Below, in pieces: positions 9,755-23,481 of a stretch of 64,000 nt of DNA. A program made the translations under genes and the position numbers. A model generated the notes under the pieces. The model saw nothing but the letters and a program-made list of their open reading frames with translations, was not told where the DNA came from and did no database searches. How positions within the stretch are numbered: position 1 is the first letter of the stretch; the number at the start of each line of letters is the position of its first letter. This stretch comes from Elmis aenea (taxonomy: Eukaryota; Arthropoda; Insecta; Coleoptera; Elmidae). The stretch spans positions 70,642,108 through 70,706,107 of the forward strand of contig OX393577.1 of assembly GCA_947652605.1 (NCBI GenBank), given 5' to 3'.

Positions 9755-12681
9755 TTACTCAAAGATTTTATTAAAGGCCGTAAAGTTGTTGGTCTTTGGG
9801 ACAGTAGACTGCACGTCTGGTACAATGAAAATCAATATTCCTCCTTTACAGAGCACCCGATGTCGCTGTTCCACTTTTGATACGATGTTTTTGTACATAA
9901 AGAGCTGAATGGGTGAGGTCAGTAAAACCTGAAATAGTATAAACGATGAAAACATTTTTGGCAGAAGGCCCAGTAACGATCTGTATCCCACAAACCAGTA
10001 AACTAAATTTATTATTCGACAATACAGGGCTTATCACAGCATCAAAAATTAACTAGATGATAAAATGCTCTTGCCTTATCATTATTTAGCAAAATTTGTT
10101 CAGAAACGACGTAAAACAATTTTATACCGCTCCTCAAAATTAAAAAAAAAAACAAGTGTATAGACTTGTCTTTATATTAACTAATAATGTTAAACACACC
10201 CTGAACAATGCAACCCTGTCTTTAGTTTGTTCAAAAACAACTTAAATATATTTTTTATAGCTCTTAAATATTTTTAAACATTTTTCAAGCGCGTCCTCGC
10301 ATATTTTGGCTGACAAAACATGGAAAAATCTGCAATTGGATCATTAGTTATTATTAATATTTATAACATTAACATTGGTAAGTATGGATCTTCAATTCAT
10401 AGAAAAATCATTGAAACTTTTGATTGCAGCCTTAAAATTTAAGTGTGCAGTCCTCTTGTATGCATAATGTATGCGCTCGTGTGTGTGTGTATAATATACT
10501 GTAGAATTTGCTTTAATCTTGATCGATTGACAAACAATGTGTCCTGAGCTATAGCAGTTAAGAGGTAATAAATTTGTTATTTTCACTAAACCTTCGGAAA
10601 TAGCAATGTCATAAACGGATATTTGAAGACCCCTCGTATTGTCAGGCCATAAACCAAAGCTTCTTAGCTTATCTGTTAATCAGGATCTTTAAACATACCC
10701 ATACAGTTATTTTCCAGTAAGTTTCATCGTTGAGGGAACGAGAAAATTGTAATGTTTTTTCTTTTTCTTAGACTACTGAACTAATAAAATTTTATCACGC
10801 TATATCGCAAGGGTTAACGATTATCCCGTGATCCCAATATTAAATTAGCACTATTATATCAGTGTCCATTACTTTAATTTCTTCCCCACTGCACATTGCG
10901 TGCTACTGCATTTTTAAACAATTTATCTTGACCTCGCCACGAAATTAACCAATGCAATTAGCAAACGTTACCGTAACGAAATCCCACAATCTATCATGCA
11001 TTATTTATTTAGTTGTGATCATGACCCATTTCCGTAAAAGCAAAAAATGAATTAAGGCTCGCGATATGCTTAAACGTGGTTTATTGGATATTATCGCATA
11101 TCCGCACTATGCGAATCTTCTTAGTTATTATGATTACACGGTTTGATGGGTGTGTAAATTCAGTTTATGGGGTAACATTTGCTGCGAAGAAATCATTATC
11201 ATCTAAGCTATCGCATAAAATGGCACAACATTTAATAGTATCGCAACGATTACATCTAATGTAATATTTATTCTGATTTTGATTTTTTTTTCTCTTGCAT
11301 GTTAGTGGTCCAAATTGTTTATGTTGTTTACAGATTGTAGGATACGATTTAAGCAATAAATACTGAAGTTTGCTTGATGGCAATGATGGGAAACGATTAA
11401 GGGTAGATACAAGAAAAATTAGGGCACAAAATTAAAGCAATAAATTTACAACTTATACGTTTTGCTGTTTCCAGGGCTCCAGAAACGCATTGCAGTGTCC
11501 TAAGCTATAACATCTGGTTAAAGTTTGTAAAAAATAGCAGATAAAATAAATATAACCGAAGTATCTTTATATTAGCTGATATTCTGTGGCTAAAACCGAA
11601 CTTAATAGCTTGGATTTTTAACAAACGTTTTCCCATTGATTTTTCAAATGTGTATTAAAATTGCTTATAACATATAAGGGCATTTCGATAAGTTAAAACG
11701 AACTTGCAAGCCATTTTAATTTTTTTTGCCCTTTAGAACTATGTAAACATTATTTACATTTCATTAATATTAAACAATAAACTGAATGTTTATTTTCCAT
11801 ACATACCATATATACAAATCTATGTTTAGCCAATAAAATAACCCAAACAGAAGTTTTTGTTTGTACAAATTCTTTCAACAATGAAACAGTGAATAAAGTT
11901 CTCTTTGAGCTAATATTTGTGTGTCGCCCATCAATACCAATCGTAATTCAGGTTTTTGTTATCACATATTTTGACTGTGCATTCTGTGCGATACACATTA
12001 AACTAAAACATTGTCAATATTTATCATCAGCTGCACAATCGCGTTGTCTAAAAACATTTTCATGATTTATAGCAGCGGTATGGTAATCACAAGCCAAAAT
12101 AATGCCGAAATTAGTTGTAAAAGATAAATGTTTTAGTTCTTTAATTGATAATTTGTGCATAAAAACGCTTTTATAGCTGAACGATTCACACCTTTAACAG
12201 AAATGATTAAAACTAATATTTCTACAAGGGATTCTTCTTTTAAAGATAAGTGATTCTTAACTAATCCTCATTGGCTTATTATTCTAAATGGGCTTCTAAA
12301 TCAAGATAAACAAATATCCATGTATTTTGACGAACTATTAGGAGTACCAAAGATGATACAGTGAATTTGTAAGCTAAAATTATATTCAGGTAAAATTTTG
12401 AGCTACAAAATTCCGCTATTAAACGAATGAATTGCAGAATTTGGAACTAATTACTCAAGCACATGGCGATCCTAATTACAAGCGCTTTTGCTGAAATTAC
12501 TTTCTTTTGCTAACCTTTCGTCCAGTCTCCAACTCGACCGGCTAATGTCACTCCAGGCACTCATACTACGGTTCCTTCGTGGCAAAAGCACAGACCTGCT
12601 CGATCTGCGCTCTTGAGTATCAGGGGGAAAGTTAACTCTAGCCTTGACCATTTGAGGAAAACGATCCCCATCGGGCAACAT
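9755..12681 (-). CDS. Candidate two-exon gene of unknown function, about 130 aa
   Basis: Exon 1 would be 12681-12515 on the minus strand, about 50% GC against roughly 30% around it. It starts at an ATG reading MLPDGDRFPQMVKARVNF and is Arg/Ser-rich, including RRSSRS and SMSAWSDISRSS. It ends at a GAAAG|GTTAGC donor in phase 2. The same frame stays open upstream to about 12807, so the exon may be internal rather than first. Exon 2 would be 9980-9755, starting after GGGATACAG in the compatible phase. It encodes a hydrophobic stretch (LLGLLPKMF, then FILFQVLLTSPIQLFMY) and ends TAA. An alternative acceptor, ATTTCAG at about 9930, exists. No family is recognised. The exon 1 patch is convincing as coding; the pairing of the two exons is a guess. 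Confidence 0.35.
9981..12514. other. AT-rich intergenic or intronic DNA with one dispersed repeat
   Basis: Apart from the repeat around 10130-10320, no gene, RNA or domain is recognisable. If the minus-strand pair at 9.76/12.68 kb is real, this is its intron. Confidence 0.4.
10130..10320. repeat. Dispersed repeat, copy 1 of 2
   Basis: From AAACACACCC near 10194 to CGCATATTTT near 10310, the sequence aligns in order with 14600-14710. Shared blocks are CACACCC, the TCTTT(A/G)GTTTGTT block, the TTTTTTA(T/C)AGCT block, TTTTTAAA and the C(T/C)(C/T)GCATATTTT block, with many substitutions between. There is no coding capacity and the family is unknown. Confidence 0.5.
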
Positions 12682-12807
12682 TTCATATGAATATGGCGAG
12701 CTCAAAGCTCGCGAACTTCTTCGGCTACCAGCCAGCTTGATGAGTTTATTAAACTTCCATGTGAAGCAATTTCTAGGTTCACTTGATCCAAAGTTTATTA
12801 CCAACAC

Positions 12808-15800
12808 TGTTATTTATAACATAAGCACTAACTGTTCTTATAAGAAGTATTATGAAAAATCGACATTATAATATTGTCCAGAGCGTCTGTTTGTTATTGT
12901 TCAACAATAAATGACCTAGCATCTGCAAGAATTATTCAAAAACGAAGTCACATGTGCTTTTTACAATGAGAGCAACGCCTTTTGACGTTAAATATTATTA
13001 ATGATCACAATCGATTCTAATACATTTTATTGTGTAATACTTTAAGATCATTAACAAAAATATTTAAAAGGCATTATGCAGTTTTATTATTAATTTTGCC
13101 AATGTAAAACCGGTGCTCTTTCTTCTAAACAAGCAAGATCTCAATTCAAATTTGAATCAACCTCGTTTTAGCTGATTGGCAAACGTAGGTTACAAGTTCG
13201 AACTTCATTTAATCGACGATTTAGATAAGCTTTTGCAAGTTTTCACCCCTTAAAAGCGCGCATTTTAATCTTAATTGATCCTAGATCTGCAAATATAGCA
13301 GAACATTACACTGAAATATCTGCATTTAACTTGGCAAACGCATCACTCTTCGAGATCTAAATACCAAATGATGTAGGATATTGACTCTTTCGATTTTTGC
13401 AACGATATCTTAAGATAAATGTACAGTAATTCTTAAAAGAAAAATAATTCTGCCTAACTGCAACTACAACTATTTATACATTTGATATCAGATTATTATT
13501 CACTCATTTTCAATCCGTTTCAAACATTTACAACTTTGCACCGGTTTAGATTGGAGGGTAGATATGGTTTATGATTTATGATTTGCTAAAAGTCGGCGTT
13601 TAAACAGATTTACGAAAATGGACGGAATTGATTTTTTAATCACGACAAAGCATTGTTATAAACTTGAAAAGCTTTCCTGTATTTCCGCTTTCAAAATTCT
13701 GTAACTTGATTGAGTATCTACCCTTTTAATGTTGATTAGGATACTTAGAAACGTGTATTATACTTTGTTATTATTATTTTGCTGTTAAGCGTCGTTATCT
13801 TCGCACCGAGGGCAGTAAAAACAAATATATTCATTGTAACAGCTTGAATTTTGATGAAAATATTAATTTTTAAATAGGCACAAACTGATTTTTATTACCA
13901 ACACTAAAACATGTATTATAATTTCACGTTTAATACACCATGCACAAATGTACATTTTAAAAATGATTGAAAAGTGATCATTTGAAATTGAATAAGTGAG
14001 TTAAAAATTCATTTGCAAACTTACTTTTTTTCACTAACATTACTTATACAATTAAAACAACAACCCACGTGAACAATGTTTACTTTAATAAAAACTTTAC
14101 ATTGCCTTTCGAATTTGTTAGTTTTGTTCATGATATAATTAGAAAATTGTTTGTACAATCAAAATCTGTTCTCAAAACTTTTAGATTTAATAAACTTTCT
14201 GCAAACTAATTATTCTTTAATGAACTATGGGCGCAAAGCATTATCTAGTACCAAATTTTTGTTAAAGTTTAACAAACCATGCAAATTAATAAAACAACTA
14301 TGAAACCAACTGTGCATAAATGTATTTGCATCATTTAAAACAGTAAGTTTATTTCGTGGCTTTAAAGCAACTTGATTTATGTAATGCTCTAAAAATTTAG
14401 TAAACGCAATAAATTTTGCTCTGAGGGGATTTCAAGTTCATGAAAACAAAATCTGTGTTTTTTGTTTGTTTTCAAGAAGATGATAAACAGAACTAGAATA
14501 ACATTCCTATAAAATGTTGCTCATAAAAAGCAATATGTGACCTTGTAAAAAGGATTGAATTTTCATCGATTCAAGTGACTATAAAAACAAAATTACTTAA
14601 ACACACCCCAAGCAACGCATATCTTTGGTTTGTTTAGAAACGGCCTGCAACAATTTTTTACAGCTTCTCAAAGTTTTTAAATATCCAAGACTATAACCTT
14701 GCATATTTTTCCAGAAAAAAATCGATCGTTTTGGAGTGGATTTTTAAATAGAATATCCCTTCTATTAAATATAATTTTCGAATCCTCATATTATTTTGAG
14801 TTACTTTTATTGACAATTCATTACAGCTAAAATGCATGGTTTGGAAATTATTTGCATTTATTTATTTTTTAAAATGTATATTTTACCCAACACCTCCGCC
14901 ATATTTTACTTCGTATTTTGAATAGACATTACAAAGGTTATCTAAAAAGGTTCTTAAATATTTTTAACAAATACTAGTTAAATTATACATTAGATTGTCA
15001 AATAGATTTTAAAAACTAATTTTTTTTTGTGCTGCTTTTATTAAGGGCACTCAGAAATATGTTAAAAAGGCGATCTAAATGTAAAAACTTTCGTTTGAAA
15101 TTTACTTTAATAAATAACAGCTTAAAAGCAATCTTGCAACCAAATACGTCCCAAGAATGATTAATATTGTAGTTTAAAATGAATTTGGGCAACGTTACAA
15201 ATAAAATTTCTCAATAAAACCAGTTAACAAGAAGCAACATGAATTTCAACACAAGTTTTCATTAGCAGCTATATTAGTTTATGTAACGTAATGAAAACAT
15301 TTCCAAATTTCAAAATTATTCCCAATACTAACGTAAAACTAACAAAAATGTTCAGTTAAGACACTCCGATACAGCTATTTCTGTTCAATAATCGATAACT
15401 TATTTTGCAAAACAATTTTATTTCTTTAAAGAAGACGCAGTGTAATATTGAAATACGAAATATTAAAATACTAAAGTTATATTATTTTGTCAAGGAAAGA
15501 GAATACAGAATAAGGAAAGAATTGTGGAACCTGAATATTTCTGTTACATTATCATTATCTTTAAGATTCTCCTTATGAAGTCGGGATGAGAATACTCTTT
15601 ATAAGTCGGCAGATTTTAAATCAAACTAATAAAAACATATACCTACTATGCTATACAAAGCTATTTTCTTTCCAGTTCTTTTCATTTATTATATATTATT
15701 AACATTTATTTTATTAAGACGACCATATAATATTTTAAAGTTAAGATTTTGTGAAAAACAAAGTAAAAATGCACTGATAACTTGTTAATTTCAAGCTAAA

Positions 15801-17848
15801 AAGATAATGGTAATTAATCGTATGATTAAGTTGGCCTTTAGCCTTTTAAATTTATTCACTTCCAGATTAAATTAATGTTTAATCACTCCTATAAAACATC
15901 TAGAAAATGCTATCAGAAGAGAGTACTGTAGCTATTTGTACGTGTGACAAAAGGCAAATTTTCTTTTGTCATGCAATTGCTAGGAGTGCTGGTACGTTAT
16001 ATCTTTCTTGAGTTCAACAACCATCTCCTAAATAATTATTCTAATGTGTAAAATAACTTAAATAACAAATGTAAATTCATTTACAACAAAACATTGTAGC
16101 TCCCTAATAAAGAGGGATGGTTCAAGAGTAATTATGTTTGTTAGTTTTTTTTATTATATTAAGTTTACAAAAATAATACATATAACTTAGTAGTGCCTAC
16201 TTTGCTCAGAATTATTATAAACTTGTATGATTGCCTTTAAATGTGCTTGGCATTTTGCGACATACCTTTTTAAATCAAAATCAGCAAAGCGATTTAATTT
16301 TACACTAAAATTTTTGAACTGATTGTCTGTAAATTACGACAAACGTCTAATTTATTGCTACTAAAATGGTTTGTGGTTGCAGGTTGAGTTCAATTGATTA
16401 ATGCTCCTACAATATTTACGTTACACGACTGAATAACCATGCTATTTATTACGTTGCTATTATTGCCCGTGAGATCTGAGTAATTAATCTCTCTTTTAAG
16501 TTATTTCAAGTAAAATATCTTTGCAATTAACTATCGCCTTTTTTTTATTCATTAATTTAGTGTACCTACAGCAGCTTTGTGAGAGATAATATTTTAAGTA
16601 CATTTCACGTTTGTAAGCTACGAAACTGAAATTATTCAAGTACAAAGCTTAATCAGCCATAAATATACACATAAAAAGTTAAGTTTTACTAAATTGGCAT
16701 TGCTATTTAAACTTTGTTGTACTTAAGTACTTTAACTAGTGCTTTTTAAGAAATATGAGATCTCTAGAAACTTACAACAACCAATTTAGTTATCTGATAG
16801 AAGCAAGTGAACCTGTATGTAAATTTCCACGAAATGTAATTCAGTTTTAAGTTATAAAATTAACTTTGGCGTTGTAATTTCGAAACAAGAAACTTTGTGG
16901 AAGACATATTAGTTTGTGACGGTTCGAAATGCGCTGAATGAGAACGCTAATTTTTTTAGGCGCTGAGCTCATAATGCACTAGGACAGTTTCGACAAGGTA
17001 TAATAAATTTTATCGTTGAATATATCTTTACTGTTCGAATTTATGAACGTGTGTGCATGTTTGCAATTAAATTAAACACAGTTTTGTAATGATTGCTTTC
17101 AATCCAACATCAATATTATATAAATTATTTTAGCGTACGTATAGTGAAATTTACGTAGATGTGAAAACGATTGTCTATCGTCTTTTCGTTGCAAATGCCT
17201 TCAATATTTGGCCAACGCAACGATAAGAAAAGCAACGGATATGGGAGACTTTTGTTGTGCAGCTGAATTTTGCCCCAAGTTATTGACACATATAAAATGC
17301 AATCTTGTTTTATTGACAATTTTCAAGGCGAGGAAGTGTAGCTTATTGTTATAGAAATAAACGAGATAAAAATTACGCTGTATATACGAATTTATTGGTC
17401 CTATTTTCTTACTTAAGCAGTACGATTTTGGCAACTCTACGCTATATTACAGTTTTTAATACTCATGGCTTGAGGGTTAGTTATCTTGGCTTTAAAACTG
17501 GTTCATAAGAGATGAAAACAACTTTAATGAAGTGTTTTAAAATGAGAAGAGCAGCTTTGATTTGTTAGCAACGCCAGCATCTAGAAACAATGCTTCCATA
17601 GTCTAGTGCAAAGACCGTAGGAGATTAGTTTAAAGTTTACAGAGTAACTGCCTCAATCCATTTATCTTTACACCACAGTACCCAAAAAAAAAACCTCGAC
17701 TGTACGTCGTCATCTCCTCGCAAGCAAACTTAAAAAAAGCACACTTTTCTTTCAATAACTTTATCCGTTTTTTGGTGGCAGAACGTTCAGTTGAAAAATT
17801 AATTTCGATTCCTCTAAACTTTTTCGGCTTTAGCATGCGACACGAGAG
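12808..17848. other. AT-rich gene desert
   Basis: No coding, RNA or element call can be supported apart from the second copy of the dispersed repeat near 14.6 kb. Confidence 0.4.
14570..14720. repeat. Dispersed repeat, copy 2 of 2
   Basis: It matches the copy at 10130-10320 in the same orientation (AAACACACCCC, TCTTTGGTTTGTTT, TTTTTTACAGCTTCTC, CTTGCATATTTTT). Divergence is high, so the insertion or duplication is old. Confidence 0.5.
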
Positions 17849-17907
17849 CTATTTGTTTAGGTATTCCAGACACGAAACTGGCTGGATCAGGTCCGCGCCT
17901 TTAACAT
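17849..17907 (-). CDS. Weak candidate terminal exon
   Basis: On the minus strand GGTTTTCAG is followed by a 59-base open stretch reading VKGADLIQPVSCLEYLNK and then TAG. The patch is about 45-48% GC in a roughly 30% GC background. It would enter in phase 1. No partner exon is identified and no family is recognised, so it may be chance. Confidence 0.2.
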
Positions 17908-20900
17908 CTGAAAACCGAATCTACTTGCTACAATTGGTTTATAATCAGACAGTCTTTTATAACGTCCGAAAAATGTTAAGAAAAATACCTGCAACTTAAT
18001 TAATAATATGACCATTGTTCTAGGAAAGACACAATTTGTTTGACTATTGTTCTATAAAATAAAAGATAAAACAAAGACAAGGGTATGATTATTTTGTACC
18101 AATTAAAAGCAGGAAATGACTTCCATAACTTTCATATGTGGCATTACGGCAAAAAAATCTAGGCAGTAAACAATTACCTACTGTTTCGACAAAAACTAGA
18201 ATGAACACTAAATCAAGGAAATACTGCAAAACAACTTCATAATTACACAATTACACGAACAGATATTGCCAATATCCTACATTTAAGTAAGATAAACATA
18301 ATTTGGTAAGTAACTATAAAGTTCTTACTACCTGAAAGTAATTTACCCGCATGTAGGATCGTAAAAACAGCCATAAAACTTTTCAGTCATTTCAGCAGTT
18401 TAAACGTATTAAGTTCTGCGATTAAATTTAACATATTACAAGTTCTTCCGAAAGTAGAAATGTTGGAATTCGAAACACGTGACAAATTTAAATTCACAGG
18501 CAAACGACAAAAAAATTCTCAACATTCAAAATACGAAACTACGAAAATTGGTCTTGTTTTCTATTTTGTAAGCTCGTTTTCATAAATCATATTACAGTTT
18601 AGTTTTCCAATAACATTTGGCTAGCTCTGAACACAACGAGATTAATTAACGTGCGTTGTTTGCAAATTAATTTTGTTCATCATTAGAGAGTGTACAAACA
18701 ATAACGTATACACGTTTGTTTAATTAGTTTTGATGCATTGTTTCAGCACAGTCCAAAAACTAGGACAAAAATAAGCTACAGATTTGTGAAGGAAAAATAT
18801 CGTTAGTATTGCAAACTTCTTAGGTTAGTATTGCTTGTTATTATATGCTAATTAATTTGTTTATTGTGATACTGCACTATGTTTACCTTTTTAGGTCGGT
18901 TTTTATTACTTTTGAAACGTGAGACAGGAAAGTAGAGATAAGTGCAAAGGAAAATATTCTTTACGTGTTAGAGTGGTGATACTGCCTCCATTAGACGACC
19001 AGGAAAACCCAAAGCTGAGCAAACATGCAATTTATCTTACAAAATCTTTTCATTTTACAAAGTACTGGTGATAAGGACTAGAAATAAAATTCGAAATAAG
19101 ATTTCCTCGATTAGTTTTCCACAAGAAACATTGTTTTTAAAACAAATAGGGTTAACGAAAAGCCACCTATGTTGAAAAGATCTCTTGTAATAAATTAACA
19201 GTTAAAATCATCAAAATTGTATTGATAAGCTAAGCAAAAATGTCTGTTTTGTTTATCATGCAGATAAATTTTAGGTACAAAACCGTAATACGCGAATTGG
19301 TGGTTTAACTACTTGGGGAAATAATTTCTGGCAACTATCAGCATAATTCCTGCAAAATTCGACCCTAAACTTTAAATTTGTGAACTAATTGGTATGCGTT
19401 CCGCCTCATAGTTGCTACATTAAACTGACACATTTTACTCAAAGTGTCGCAGCTCAGTCTTATATATCAAACTCTGTGGTAATGAGGTTATAAATTTCTG
19501 TGGCTTGCACATAAAATTCTAATTTCACGCACGCGTTTTTTTTGCGAGTGTATGTGTTAAGGAAAATTTATGGATGTTGTTTAGAAAATTTAAAAGTTAC
19601 GGATCGCTATTAGTCTTGCAGTGCGAGCGAAATATATTCGTGTAAAATCGAAACTGAAAAGCTTTCGTCGCATTGGGAGAGTGTAATAAATAAACCTATA
19701 AGTTCATTCTAAGTTAAACTAGCAATAATTTAATTTGAAAAAAAAACGATACATGTACAATGTACATGCAAACAGTCGTTACGTTATGCGAGCTTAATTT
19801 ATAACAGCGATTTTTGAATCTGCAAATATACTAGCGTTTCCACGCCTTTTCGCTTTTGCTTTTAAATCCCTGCTACAAAACATGTCAGACAAATAAATTA
19901 CAAAACACAAAACCATGTTGAGAACCTAATCAAGCTAATAAATCTGTTGAAATCCGATTTCCATTCCAGGAATATCTTAGCTGTAAAGCAATTTTCAGTA
20001 ACGTAAATAATCAAATTCGCCACGATTTAAGCATGCCAATGTTTAGTGCCAGTTAAGTTTTTTTTATTTTTTTATTTTAGTACGTGATTTCATTTCATTT
20101 CGAGTTTTCATTTGATTTAAAATCGTGTTTCACTTTGCAAGTTTGTTCACAAACCTGCAATGCAAAATGAAAGATGAGATCACAAAACTGACAGGAACGT
20201 AAAATACGTTGCGAGCTTTCTGATTGATGAATAGTTCAGTGAAACTTTATAGTCTAGCAATTAAAATCTCAGTTCACCAAACAATTGAAATTACCACGAT
20301 ATTTTTTGAGTGAAAAGTGTGATAAAGTAATCAAAAACTTTGAGATGCAATCAGAATTATAACGTAATTATTCACGTAGAACATCTGATAAAAATGAATC
20401 AATTTAGAAAAAGTAGCACAAAAATTTAATAGATAACAACAGCACACTAAATTAAAAAACATTAAAACCTTCAATCGCATTCAAAATAGTTAGTTAATAT
20501 AATACTAAAAGCCGTAAAAACGAATACAATTTGCTAAAAAAGCTTTTAGTGAACAAAAATATAGTATCTGTATTGCTTTTATACTTTATTAAAAGAAAAA
20601 GAGCTGCGTTTTTATGTAATTTAGGTAAAAGCAATAAGGTGCAATAAATATAAGCATAATGTTTGTTGGTAATACTAATTGACTTGGTTTTAACCAAAGT
20701 TCTTATCACAAATTGATGATCTTAATTCTTTATACGCATTTTCACCATTAATTACTCTTTACAGCAGTTTTATTACAATATTTAGCTTGATTTTCATCTG
20801 ATGATTGCTTCTTTACAAAAAATCAGGCCTAAAGACTGCAAGCTTTAGCCAATACATTTAAAGCCAAATTGAATTTCGCCCAACGCAGAAATTTAACTTC

Positions 20901-23214
20901 TTAACGACATTTTTCATTATTAAATGAAATCAATTCCTCCAGAAAAGTGAACAAACAAAATAGATATCTCAAATTATACTCCATCAACGACATTTTTATT
21001 AATAGCTAACTTTATTTCGGTCTTTTATTTGTAAAGTATTGCGAAATAAATTCTCTTGTCATTCTCTGTAACGATACATTTGTTAGCGTTCTATCTTGAA
21101 AATATGAAAGCAATTTATAATATAGAACTGAATTTTGCCGTCTAATAACATTTCAAATCCTTGGTGGAATATTAAAAATCGATTCACCAACGAAAGACTA
21201 CAAAAACATTAAAAATTCAGCTTTTTATTACTTGACAATAAAGTCATTACTTCCCTAAATTAAAGTTTCTTTTGAACACTAAAAAAATTACAAAGACTAA
21301 CTTATTTTATCGATCACAATCGATATTTCTGCAGCCGTTTACAATAAATTACTGGATGTTTCCATAACGAAATGTGTAAATTAGATCGAAGGGTTGTAAC
21401 AACCGTACCAGCTGATAAACAAAATGTTAAAGGGCATCAAAATATTTCGCTTATCTTGCTAATATTTAGAAATTTCTTTTCCGTTATCGAGCCTTGAACA
21501 ACAAAATGTCCTTCAAATATACTTTTATAATAACCGAAAATATTTTCGCGTGTACAGGCCACAAATTTTACTTCTTTTGTAAATGCACTATGATCACGAG
21601 AGTAAGCAAGCATTTATTTTTGCCAAAACCAAATAAAATATGTCAACGATTAGTTATTAAGTGTGATGCTATCTTGTATTATTATTTGGTGTACCATATA
21701 ATAATATAAATAAAAGTTTGGTTTCTGTGCCGGTGGGTGGAAAGATATTATCAAGGTATTCCCGCTGAGCTCCACACAAAATATGTATAAAAATAAGCTT
21801 GGAACATTTCCAAGAGAAAAATCCTTGACCTTTTATTTGCTGTTTACATAGTGCTGTTGTATGCAGTTGCCTCGCTTTAAAACAAAAATGGAAAAAGGGG
21901 GTTTCCATTTGTAATAATGTCAGTGGCATCATGAACAATAATATGAAAGTATGTATGATTCGTTTTATAATATGTACGTTGTCTATGGGCTGTAACTATA
22001 AGTTTAAATATAAACCTTCTTACATTTCCATCTTAAACCAAGTACGTAAAATTGGCAAATTTCTTTTTGCATCAAGGTTTTACCCCAAAGGATAAATTAA
22101 CACGTTTTCTCTACAGAAAAATGTGTTACTTGTTTTGGAAATCTAAGATAATTCTTAAAATACTAAGACTTTAATTTAAAAATCCTTTGTATTCTGTGTT
22201 AACCAGAAGTTTTCAGATATAAGAATTGTAAAATACCAGTTCAAAGCCTTAAACCACACAGCAACAACGAGAAAGAGAAATTAAAACGAATCGCATTATC
22301 ATTTCAAATTAGTGCTTAAGTTAATTTAATTAAATTGCCACAGAAATTATTTGCTGATATGTTTGCAAAAAGGGTTTTTCTTTGCAATTATTATGAGGGA
22401 CTAATTAAAATCGTTGGCCTAAAATTATTTTCTAAGCATTGTTAATTTTAATATTCTGTTTATTTAAAATTATTAACTCTTGTGCTATTTTCGCACTCTG
22501 CATGTTTTGTTTAACCATAAGATATTATATAAAACTGCTAAAAAAATTAGCAATAATGTATAATAATAAAAATTAACGTTTTTCAAATGCACTTAAAATT
22601 GCAAGTAAGACTTTTCAAATCGTAATCTTATAAATTATTTTAAAGAAAACGGACAGAACTGTAAACTAAATGTAATAGCTACGGATTAGTTACACCACAG
22701 TTTGATAAAGGGATAGTTATCAACCCTTGTAAGTTGGTTTAATCCTGAAACTGCGGTGTTTAGTAGTAAGTGCTTTCGCGTTGCACAGTATTAATTTAGA
22801 AAATGTCTCCCACAGTAACTGATCAGAAGTACTGTAAACACCAAATTATTACAAAAAAATAAAATTACATTTAATGCTTAATTGGTATTAATATTTAATC
22901 AATACTTTTTAATATTTGATACTGAATATTTTGATAGGTTTGTTTGTTTACTGTTGTCGTTCAATTTTGATTAACTTTTTAAAAGAAAACATATTGTTAC
23001 ATGAAACACATGCACATTTAAACAGCAAGTGATACAAATATTTTTATCGGTATAATTTCATTGTCTGTGAACTTATTTACTTTGTCATTCACAGTTGGTG
23101 AAATTCACAATTTGCCGCAGTCTCTAGCGAACAAAATCAAATCAATATCGTGAGGGCCTCTCAAAGAGTGTTGGTTTTGTTTGTGAAATACACCTAATTC
23201 ACTTTCTAAACACG
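17908..23214. other. AT-rich gene desert
   Basis: No exon, RNA gene or mobile element is recognised. A modest hairpin lies at 22692-22759. Confidence 0.4.
22692..22759. other. Hairpin-forming inverted repeat
   Basis: ACACCACAGTTT (22692) and AAACTGCGGTGT (22748) pair at 11 of 12 positions around a 44-base loop that can partly fold further. It could be a small-RNA precursor or chance; no known microRNA seed is recognised. Confidence 0.25.
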
Positions 23215-23481
23215 ATGCAAATATCATTTGCAATAAATTTAAATTTAACATCAGCAAGAAAAATGAAAATTTTAAATTTAAACTGCTTGCTTAAACGAAG
23301 CTTGTTATACTCTGTTTTTCTATTAATTATTCATCTTAATTATTTGTCCTGTGGTATGGCAATAAATAACAGGAGTAACACATACACCCGGTGCCTCCAC
23401 CAGAAATTTTACGAAATTACAACCCTGTCGCAGTTAAGAAATTATAAATGCGTTCAATGTTCAACAGGACCAATTCTTTAA
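23215..23481 (+). CDS. Weak candidate small secreted or membrane peptide, up to 88 aa
   Basis: There is an open frame with ATGs at 23215 and 23263. From the second ATG the product starts basic, then has a hydrophobic segment (LLYSVFLLIIHLNYLSCG) that could be a signal peptide. Four cysteines follow, ending near KCVQCSTGPIL. No family is recognised, base composition is like the surroundings, and open frames of this length occur by chance in a window of this size. It overlaps one copy of the recurrent CCGG..CCTCCACCA motif. Confidence 0.2.
   Translation: MQISFAINLNLTSARKMKILNLNCLLKRSLLYSVFLLIIHLNYLSCGMAINNRSNTYTRCLHQKFYEITTLSQLRNYKCVQCSTGPIL

Noticed and set aside
13140..13210. tRNA-like B-box resemblance (CAAGTTCGAACTTC)
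   Set aside because: It is not a proper GGTTCGANTCC box and no cloverleaf or acceptor stem could be built around it.
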